From assembly GCA_963846505.1 (NCBI GenBank), contig CAWJWD010000007.1:310001-374000 (forward strand): a stretch of 64,000 bases of DNA, read 5' to 3'. This stretch comes from JACVRW01 sp963846505. GTDB taxonomy: Bacteria > Actinomycetota > Thermoleophilia > Solirubrobacterales > Thermoleophilaceae. The first letter of the stretch is position 1, and every line of letters begins with the position of its first letter. Below are positions 8,411-14,528 of the stretch, piece by piece. The position numbers were made by a program, and so were the translations under genes. The notes below the pieces were generated by a model. It saw nothing but the letters and a program-made list of their open reading frames with translations, made no database searches and was not told the DNA's origin.

Positions 8411-9624
8411 GGAGCCGTGAACGAGACCGAGACGCACCCGAAGCCGCCGCCGGCCGGATAGAAGCCCGCGAACACCGACGCCCCGTCGGCGGTCAGGCTG
8501 CCCTTGGCGAGCGTGTAGGTGACCTGCCCGCTCGCGCCCGGCTGGGGGGTGGCGGCCAGCTTCACGAGCTCGGCGCGCTGATCGGGGTAGGCGGTGCCGT
8601 CGCTGCCCGAGAAGCGGAAGATCGCGCGCGAGTCGCCGGTCACCTCGATCTCGGGGTCGGAGGCGGTGAGGTCGATCCCGTGGCCCTTCCACCTGAAGGT
8701 CACCGCGCCCTGGAAGTAGAGCCCCGCGTGGCCGCTGACGGGGTCGTACCAGCCGTTCTTGGCCGGATACGCGTACGAGTAGGGCAGCCCGGGGTTGGTC
8801 GGCGTGCCGGTGTCCGGGCAGTCGGAGGTCTCGCTCGTGGGCGCGGGCGTCACCCCGCCGCTCGCGATCACCCCGTCGCCGCTGGCGGTCGAGGTGTTGA
8901 GGTAGCGCAGCCAGGAGTCGCGCGGGTACCAGCTCAGCGTCAGGCCGCTGACGTCGACGGCGCTCGCAGGGCGCGTCAGCAGCGGCGGCTCGTTGGAGAT
9001 CGGCCCCGACCCGGGGGTGCCGTTGCCGCCGCCTCCGCCACCGGGGCCGCTCCCGCCAGGCCCGCTGTCGCCCGTGCCGGTCACGAGCGCCTCGACGGTC
9101 GCGGTGCCGAAGCGCCCGCCCGGCCGCTTGCGCAGCTTCAGCGCCCGCTTGATCGCCGTGCCCGCCTTGCGCGTCAGCGTCACGCTCGCGCCGCGCAGGC
9201 TCACCGAGCCGTTGCGGGCGTTCAGGCTCGGCGTCGATGCGGGCGCGGCGAGCGTGAACACCGTCAGCCGCGTGCGTCCGACCGAGCCCACGACGCTCGA
9301 GCGCGCCCCGATGCGCAGTTGCAGCTCGCTGATCGTCAGCGAACGCCAGCGGCCCTTCAGCTTGCGCCTGACGACGAGGCCGCCGCGCTGGTTGAGGTAC
9401 GCCGTGGACGTGACGATGCCCGTCGAGACCGGCAGCCGCAGCACGCCGTCGACGATGCGCGCCGGGTGCTTGGCCTTCAGCACGACGCCCTGGGAGCGCA
9501 GGCTCTTGGACGCCCTGCCGCCGAGGTCGATCTGCGTCGACCCCGCCGAAGCGGCTGACGCGGAGGCGGGTGCGAGCAGGGCGAGCGCCGCCAGGGCAAG
9601 GAGGAGGGAGCGTGCGCGAAGCAT
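8407..9624 (-). CDS. htaA: HtaA-domain heme-binding surface protein
   Basis: This is a 405-residue exported protein. A signal peptide (LLLALAALALLAPASASA) comes first, then a degenerate first repeat at about residues 30-185 rich in Lys/Arg beta strands. A Gly-rich linker at about 190-205 is followed by a clear HtaA domain at about residues 220-400 (LTLSWYPRDSWLRYL, FQGAVTFRWKGHGIDL, SDPEIEVTG). HtaA proteins capture heme and pass it to an HmuT binding protein. No C-terminal anchor is visible; the next, overlapping gene encodes an anchored partner. An iron box (9628-9641) ends three bases before the ATG, leaving no room for a Shine-Dalgarno site on a leader, so the message may be leaderless. 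Confidence 0.82.
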   Translation of the reverse strand: MLRARSLLLALAALALLAPASASAASAGSTQIDLGGRASKSLRSQGVVLKAKHPARIVDGVLRLPVSTGIVTSTAYLNQRGGLVVRRKLKGRWRSLTISELQLRIGARSSVVGSVGRTRLTVFTLAAPASTPSLNARNGSVSLRGASVTLTRKAGTAIKRALKLRKRPGGRFGTATVEALVTGTGDSGPGGSGPGGGGGGNGTPGSGPISNEPPLLTRPASAVDVSGLTLSWYPRDSWLRYLNTSTASGDGVIASGGVTPAPTSETSDCPDTGTPTNPGLPYSYAYPAKNGWYDPVSGHAGLYFQGAVTFRWKGHGIDLTASDPEIEVTGDSRAIFRFSGSDGTAYPDQRAELVKLAATPQPGASGQVTYTLAKGSLTADGASVFAGFYPAGGGFGCVSVSFTAP

Positions 9625-9627
9625 GAC

Positions 9628-9641
9628 TTAGGGAACCCTAA
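9628..9641 (-). promoter_or_regulatory. Iron box abutting the htaA start codon
   Basis: TTAGGGAACCCTAA is a perfect 14-bp palindrome lying in the 33 bp between the hmuV stop and the htaA start. It gives htaA-PKD its own iron-controlled promoter even though the genes follow hmuTUV on the same strand. Confidence 0.7.
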
Positions 9642-9657
9642 CAACCATGTCGAGTCC

Positions 9658-10480
9658 TACGGCTCCTCGGACGGTCTCTCGAGCCACGCGACCTGCAGGC
9701 CCGTCTCGCCGTCCGCGCCGCTCCAGAGCGACGCCTCGACGTCCCAGACCGTCGCCGAGCCGCTCGCGGTCGAGCACCTCGGCGGGCGGGCCCGCCGCGA
9801 CCGAACGGCCCTTCGACATCACGACGACCGTGTCCGCCACCGCCGCGGCGAGCGCGAGGTCGTGCACCACCAGCAGCACCGCCAGACCCTCGTCGGCGAG
9901 GCGTCGCAGCAGCCGCGCCACGCCGACGGTGGCGCCCGAGGTCGAGGTGCGAGGTCGGCTCGTCGGCCATCAGCACCGGCGCCTCCTGTGCCAGCCCGAC
10001 GCCGATCTGCACGCGCTGCAGCTCGCCTCCGGAGAGCGTGACCAGCTTGCGCTCGGCGAAGCGGGTCACCCCGGCCCGCTCCATCGCGCGCTCGACCGCG
10101 TCGCGATCGGTGCGCGTCGGGCGCTGCAGCGGCCCGATGTGCGCCGAGCGGCCGATGCGCAGCGCATCGCGCACCGTCAGCCCGTCGGGCACGCGCGGAC
10201 GCTGGGGCACGAAGGCGCGGATGCGCGCGAGCCTGCGACCGCGCAGCTTGCGCACGTCGGTGCCGAGCCAGCGCACGCTGCCCGCGGAGAAGGACTGGAT
10301 GCCCGCGGCGGCGCGCACGAGCGTCGACTTGCCCGCGCCGTTGGGTCCGACCACCGCGACGAGCTGGCCGGCGTCGAGCGTCAGGTCGGCCGCCTCGACG
10401 ATCGTGACGCCGCCGATCTCGACGCGCACGTCGCGCGCCTCCAGCAGCGGGCCGTCGTGGCGCTCGTCGTCGGTCATCAC
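9658..10480 (-). CDS. hmuV: Heme/iron ABC importer ATPase (HmuV type)
   Basis: This is a ~273-residue ABC ATPase of the FepC/HmuV class. Walker A is GPNGAGKST, the signature is LSGGELQRVQ, and Walker B is LMADEPTSHLDL, with a switch His in LLVVHDLALA. It powers the HmuU permease. ATG overlaps the hmuU stop (ATGA). Two frame changes are visible, near 9934 (just after the Walker B region) and near 9750. Removing one base at each gives a continuous C-terminus ending at 9658. Because flanking genes are intact I regard both as sequence errors. Confidence 0.86.
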
Positions 10481-11463
10481 ACCGCCTTGCGCAGCAGCCA
10501 GAGGAACAGGGGCACGCCGATCACGACCATCAGCGGTCCGACGGGCATCTCGATCGGCGCCCGGATGGTGCGCGCGAGCGTGTCGCCGATCACCAGCAGC
10601 GTGGCGCCGCCGAGCGCCGACACCGGCACCACGTAGCCGTGGCTGGCGGTGCCGCCGGCCAGCCGCACGGTGTGGGGGATGACCAGGCCGAGGAAGCCGA
10701 GCAGGCCGGCGATCGCCGCGGACGCGGCCGCCAGCAGCGCCGCCGAGATGCCGGCCCCGAGGCGGATCAGGCGCGGGCGGGTGCCGAGCGAGGCGGCGAC
10801 CTCGTCACCGAGGGCCAGCCGGTCGAGCGGGCGGATCAGGCAGACGGCGATCGCGAAGCCGACGGCGAAGTAGGGCCAGATCGACTCGAGCTGGTTCCAG
10901 CCGCTGGTCGTCAGGCCGCCGGCGAGGAAGAAGATCGCCGACGGCACGCGATCCGGATAGGCGCTCATCAGCGCCGACGTGCCCGCCGCGAACAGGGAGC
11001 CCATCGCGATGCCGGCCAGGATCAGGCGCCCGACGCTGCCGCCGTTCTGGCCCGTCCAGGCGACCGTGAAGACGAGCGCCGCCGCCAGCAGGCCGAAGAA
11101 CAGCGCACCGACCGGCAGCAGCGCGATCGAGCCGGGGAAGACGAGCAGGATCAGCAGCGCGCCGAAGCCGGCGCCGCCGGTGACGCCGATCACGTCCGGC
11201 GAGGCGAGCGGGTTCGCCAGCGCGCCCTGCAAGAGCGCGCCGGCCACCCCGAGCGCCGCGCCGACCGCGAGCGCCTCGACCATGCGCGGCAGCCGCAGCT
11301 GGAGCACGATCTGCTTCAGCGGACCGGGATCGCCGCGCCCGAGCAGCGCGTCGAGCACGTCGGCGAGCGGCACGTGCACCGCGCCGAGCGCGAGCGACGC
11401 CGCACAGCCCGCGACGAGGAAGGCCGCCAGCACGACGACCACCGAGGTCCGGCGAACGAGCAT
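10477..11463 (-). CDS. hmuU: FecCD-family heme/siderophore permease (HmuU type)
   Basis: This 328-residue permease has about ten membrane helices and belongs to the FecCD/BtuC family. Landmarks are LRLPRMVEALAVGAALGVAG near the N-terminus, NPLASPDVIGVTGGAG, and the ATPase-coupling helix signature GLLGFLGLVIPH. It forms the channel of the importer with HmuV and receives substrate from HmuT. Its ATG follows the hmuT stop with no gap (TAG-ATG), and its own stop overlaps hmuV. Substrate (heme rather than siderophore) is inferred from the HtaA neighbours. Confidence 0.88.
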   Translation of the reverse strand: MLVRRTSVVVVLAAFLVAGCAASLALGAVHVPLADVLDALLGRGDPGPLKQIVLQLRLPRMVEALAVGAALGVAGALLQGALANPLASPDVIGVTGGAGFGALLILLVFPGSIALLPVGALFFGLLAAALVFTVAWTGQNGGSVGRLILAGIAMGSLFAAGTSALMSAYPDRVPSAIFFLAGGLTTSGWNQLESIWPYFAVGFAIAVCLIRPLDRLALGDEVAASLGTRPRLIRLGAGISAALLAAASAAIAGLLGFLGLVIPHTVRLAGGTASHGYVVPVSALGGATLLVIGDTLARTIRAPIEMPVGPLMVVIGVPLFLWLLRKAV

Positions 11464-12351
11464 CTACCAGTTCTTCAGGTACTGCTTGCGCACCGTGCGG
11501 ATCACGCGCGCGACGTCGGTGCCGGCCTGCAGCATGGAGTTGTCGGTCGAGACGTAGATGTTGCCGTTCTGGCCGGCAGGGGTGAGCTTCCAGATCTCGT
11601 TCGACTCCATCGCCTTCCGGATGTCGTCGAGGTCGTCCTTGTTGGCGTGCGGGACGGCGATGATCACGTCGGGCGAGGCGGCGAAGACCTTCTCGTCGGA
11701 GATGCGCGCGAAGCCGCCGTCGGCCTTCGCCCCGGCGGTCAGCAGCTTGCCGCCCGCCCGTTCGACGAGCGCGCCGCCCCAGCTGTTGGGCAGGAAGGCG
11801 AAGGGGGTGCGGCCGACGCCGAGCACGAGCAGCACCTTCGGACGCTTCTCGATGTTGCGCGTCGAGTCGCGGACCTGCTGCTCGAGCTTCGCCGCGAGCT
11901 TCTTCGCCGCCTTCTCCTTGCCGACGATCCTGCCGATCCTGCGCGTCGCGGCGCCCAGATCCCCGAGCCGGTAGGGGTCGCCGCGCTCGACGCGCATCTT
12001 CAGCCGCTTCATGGTCTGCTCGCCCTTGGCCCACGTCGGCGACGAGAACACCAACTGTGGCTGGAGCGCCGCCAGCTGCTCCATGTTCGGCCCGTTGGGG
12101 TGGGCGAGGGGCAGCACGCGGGCCCGCCCGAGCGAGCTGGCGAAGCGCTCGCGTCCGCCCAGCGTCTGCCCGATCGCAAGCGGCTCGACGCCGAGGTAGG
12201 CGAGCGTGTTGGCGGTGAACGGCGTCAGCGCCACGATCCGCTTCGGCGGCTTGGCCGCCTCGGCCGCGGGCGCCCCGGCGGCCGCGAGGACGAGCGCGAC
12301 GGCGACGAGCGTCGCGACGACGCGCGGGAGACGGGGGGCGACGGCGGTCAT
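11464..12351 (-). CDS. hmuT: Heme-binding periplasmic-type protein (HmuT type)
   Basis: This is a 295-residue TroA/BtuF-fold substrate-binding protein. It has an N-terminal signal sequence (VVATLVAVALVLAAAGAPA), then KRIVALTPFTANTLAYLG, which is typical of the start of the first lobe. LAALQPQLVFSS follows, then a second lobe with SWGGALVERAGGKLL and EKVFAASPDVIIAV. Unlike most Gram-positive binding proteins it lacks a lipobox cysteine after the signal region, so anchoring is unclear; perhaps the anchored PKD protein or the permease holds it. It is first in hmuTUV, directly downstream of two iron boxes. Confidence 0.83.
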   Translation of the reverse strand: MTAVAPRLPRVVATLVAVALVLAAAGAPAAEAAKPPKRIVALTPFTANTLAYLGVEPLAIGQTLGGRERFASSLGRARVLPLAHPNGPNMEQLAALQPQLVFSSPTWAKGEQTMKRLKMRVERGDPYRLGDLGAATRRIGRIVGKEKAAKKLAAKLEQQVRDSTRNIEKRPKVLLVLGVGRTPFAFLPNSWGGALVERAGGKLLTAGAKADGGFARISDEKVFAASPDVIIAVPHANKDDLDDIRKAMESNEIWKLTPAGQNGNIYVSTDNSMLQAGTDVARVIRTVRKQYLKNW

Positions 12352-12392
12352 GCGAGCGGTCCTTCCGGTCGGCGGAGATGGTGGCGAGCGAC

Positions 12393-12425
12393 CTTAGGGC
12401 GCCCTAAGCGTTTAGGGTAACCTAA
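12393..12425. promoter_or_regulatory. Tandem iron boxes between hmuT and hugZ
   Basis: CTTAGGGCGCCCTAAG (12393-12408) is a perfect 16-bp palindrome. TTAGGGTAACCTAA (12412-12425) is a second box three bases further on. They lie between the divergent hmuTUV operon and the HugZ-type gene, so one site pair can control both directions. Confidence 0.7.
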
Positions 12426-12481
12426 CGCCCTTCCGCGAGGTGGCCAGCCGTGCCACAGTCCGAGACCAGGAGACTCAGCCC

Positions 12482-13303
12482 GTGACAGAGCCCGCCGCGA
12501 CCACCCCGTACGACCACGACGTCCCCGGCGACGGGCCGCTGATCGCCGAGCCGTTGACCGAGGTCGAGCGCGGACCCCGTCGCAGCGCCGCCGAGGAGGC
12601 GCGCACGCTCGTGGCCGACGCGAACATCGGCACGCTCGCGACGCTCAGCGACGACGGCGCGCCCTGGGCCTCGCTGGTCGCCTACGGCAGCCTCGACGAC
12701 GGTTCGCCGGTGCTGTTCGTCTCGCGCCTGGCCGAGCACGCCCGCAACCTCGAGCGCGAGCCGCGCGCCAGCCTCGTGGTCGCGGCCCAGTCGCCCGGCA
12801 AGGACGTACTGGCTGCCGGTCGAGTGACGCTCGCCGGTCGCTGCGAGCGGCCCGAGGGCGAGCTGGCGCAGCTGGCGCAGGACCGCTACGTCGCCGCCGT
12901 GCCGAGCGCCAAGGCGTACGCGAGCTTCCGCGACTTCTCGCTCTGGGTGCTGCGCGTCGAGCGCGTGCGCTGGGTGGGCGGCTACGGCCGCATGGCCTCG
13001 TCGACCGGCGACGCCTACGCCGGCGCCGAGCCGGATCCGGTCGGCGCTGCCGCCGCCGGCGCGATCGCCCACCTCAACGCCGACCACGCCGACGCGCTGC
13101 TGTCGATGGCGCAGACGTTGGGCGGCCATCCGGATTCGACCGCCGCCCAGTGCCACGCGATCGACCGCTACGGCCTCGACCTCTTCATCAGCACCCCACG
13201 CGGCCCGGCGTTCGGGCGGCTGACGTTCGCCGAGCCGGTGACCGAGCCCGGCGGCCTGCGCGGCGCCACGGTCGAGCTGGCGCGCCGAGCGCGGGGGGAG
13301 TAG
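12482..13303 (+). CDS. HugZ/HutZ-type heme-degrading split-barrel protein
   Basis: This is a ~273-residue protein with two parts. Residues ~30-175 form a pyridoxamine-oxidase-like split barrel (ADANIGTLATLSDDGAPWASLV; LAEHARNLEREPRASLVV). Residues ~185-270 form a DUF2470-type domain with the conserved HLNADHADALL and CHAIDRYGLDLF. This pairing is found in HugZ/HutZ heme oxygenases and in chloroplast heme-oxygenase-like proteins. It likely opens or handles imported heme to release iron. GTG 12482 is chosen because AGGAG lies about 10 nt upstream; GTG 12440 is an in-frame alternative. Two iron boxes precede it. Confidence 0.82.
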   Translation: MTEPAATTPYDHDVPGDGPLIAEPLTEVERGPRRSAAEEARTLVADANIGTLATLSDDGAPWASLVAYGSLDDGSPVLFVSRLAEHARNLEREPRASLVVAAQSPGKDVLAAGRVTLAGRCERPEGELAQLAQDRYVAAVPSAKAYASFRDFSLWVLRVERVRWVGGYGRMASSTGDAYAGAEPDPVGAAAAGAIAHLNADHADALLSMAQTLGGHPDSTAAQCHAIDRYGLDLFISTPRGPAFGRLTFAEPVTEPGGLRGATVELARRARGE

Positions 13304-13322
13304 CCCCTGCTGCGGGGCGGGC

Positions 13323-13347
13323 ACGCCGGCCGCGCCGCGGCCGGCGT
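13323..13347. terminator. Bidirectional terminator hairpin
   Basis: An 11-bp perfect stem (ACGCCGGCCGC / GCGGCCGGCGT) with a 3-nt loop fills the gap between the stops of the convergent hugZ-type and DUF2149-like genes. Confidence 0.65.
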
Positions 13348-13701
13348 CTAGGGGCGCGGCTGCTCTTGGCGCGCCTGCTTCTCGACGAAGACCGTACGGC
13401 CGTCGGAGAGGCGGTAGACCGAGCCGACGCGCCGACCCTCGCCGACGACCTTGCCGCCCTCGAGCTCGATCGTGCGCACGCGCTCGTCCTTCTTGACCAC
13501 GACCGTGCTCTTGCTGCCCTGGTTGCGCACGACGGTCAGGTCCTTGGACGTCAAGAGGTCGTCGAGCTGGAGCGAGGACAGGGCGGCGAGCATGAAGGCG
13601 ACCGCCAGCACGATGCCCAGGTCGAACAGGTTGACGAGCCCGTCGAGCGGGTCGCCGCCGCGGTCGGGATGGGTGCGCGCGCGACGCGTCGGCTTGATCA
13701 C
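13348..13701 (-). CDS. Single-pass DUF2149/ExbD-like protein
   Basis: This is a 117-residue protein: a short basic N-terminus, DPLDGLVNLFDLGIVLAVAF running into one membrane helix at about residues 20-42, then a ~70-residue extracytoplasmic domain of alternating Lys/Glu/Val strands. The DP-x-x-G-x-x-NLFD start and size resemble DUF2149, a family known beside MotA/TolQ/ExbB proton channels in methanogens, and the topology matches ExbD/TolR. GTG overlaps the stop of exbB (GTGA), so the two are one unit. A partner role as force transducer is inferred. The aspartate in NLFDLG sits at the membrane entry, where ExbD has its essential Asp. Confidence 0.68.
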   Translation of the reverse strand: MIKPTRRARTHPDRGGDPLDGLVNLFDLGIVLAVAFMLAALSSLQLDDLLTSKDLTVVRNQGSKSTVVVKKDERVRTIELEGGKVVGEGRRVGSVYRLSDGRTVFVEKQARQEQPRP

Positions 13702-14414
13702 GAGGCCGCCCGCGCGGTCGGGGGCGCGCTCTGTGCGACGGCTGTCGCGGGCGCCGGGCGAGCCGGCTCGCTCGCGGCAGCGGCCGGGGCGGTGAGCGCA
13801 CTGGCCACGAACTCGAGGTCGGACAGGTCCTGTCCGTAGAGCCGATCGCGCACGAGCGAGATCCCGAAGGCGATCGCGCCGATCAGCAGACCGAGCACGG
13901 TCACGCTGAAGGCGACGCGCAGGTTCTCGGTCAGCTCCTGGACGTCGCCGGCGGCGAGGCCGGCGAGGGCGGGGGAGAGCGGGATCAGCGTTCCCATCAG
14001 GCCGAGCGCGGGGCCGGCGCGCACGAGCAGCCGCGTGCGCTCGAGGCGCCGCAGCGAGCCGAAGTCGTAGTCGGCGAGCGCCTTGGACATCTTGCTCTCG
14101 CCGTCGGGACGGGCCCACTGGCTGACGAGGAAGGCGAGCGTGCGGCCCATCGGCGCGCTCCAGGCCACCTGCTGGACCTGCTCCTGCGCTCCGACGTAGT
14201 CGCCGCGCTCGACGAGCGCGCGCCGGGCTTCCTCGGTCACGATCTCCAAGCGCCGGAAGTCGCGCCGCCGCCGGCGCGCCAGCTCGACCCCGAAGCGTCC
14301 GAGCTCGACGAGCACGACCAGCAGCGCCAGCACGGTCAGCACCAGCACCGGCACGCGCAGTGCGTCCGCGATCTCGAAGATCACGTCGCTCTCGAAGTCG
14401 GCCAAGAAGCTCAC
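13698..14414 (-). CDS. exbB: MotA/TolQ/ExbB-family proton channel subunit
   Basis: This is a 238-residue protein with three helices in the TolQ/ExbB pattern. One lies near the N-terminus (VLVLTVLALLVVLVELG), then a long cytoplasmic loop follows. A second helix begins at RLLVRAGPALGLMGTLIPL and a third at VAFSVTVLGLLIGAIAFG. The GPALGLMGTLIPL stretch is the family's conserved TM2 signature. Such channels use the proton gradient to move a partner protein. The iron box at 14422-14437 lies 7 nt upstream of the GTG start, tying it to iron regulation. No TonB-like protein or TonB-dependent receptor is visible in the window. Confidence 0.8.
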   Translation of the reverse strand: MSFLADFESDVIFEIADALRVPVLVLTVLALLVVLVELGRFGVELARRRRRDFRRLEIVTEEARRALVERGDYVGAQEQVQQVAWSAPMGRTLAFLVSQWARPDGESKMSKALADYDFGSLRRLERTRLLVRAGPALGLMGTLIPLSPALAGLAAGDVQELTENLRVAFSVTVLGLLIGAIAFGISLVRDRLYGQDLSDLEFVASALTAPAAAASEPARPAPATAVAQSAPPTARAAS

Positions 14415-14421
14415 GCGGCGA

Positions 14422-14437
14422 GTTAGGCTAGCCTAAC
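14422..14437 (-). promoter_or_regulatory. Iron box upstream of exbB
   Basis: GTTAGGCTAGCCTAAC is a perfect 16-bp palindrome. Read from 14423 it matches 15 of 19 positions of the IdeR/DtxR consensus as I know it, the best match in the window. It ends 7 nt from the exbB GTG. Confidence 0.75.
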
Positions 14438-14513
14438 CGCGCTCGCGGCATTGCATCGCGGCGGCTTTCACACGGGCGTTACCCACGCAACCCACGCGTC
14501 GGTCGAGCGCCCG

Positions 14514-14519
14514 TAGCGT
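14514..14519 (+). promoter_or_regulatory. -10 element of comEC
   Basis: TAGCGT lies 9 nt before the comEC ATG, with the same hexamer as at comEA and no Shine-Dalgarno site in between. Confidence 0.4.
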
Positions 14520-14528
14520 CGCCGCCCG

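Noticed and set aside
14455..14528. An RNA gene or extra promoter in the space before comEC
   Set aside because: Only the TAGCGT hexamer and a few CCCACGC-type direct repeats are visible; no stable fold.
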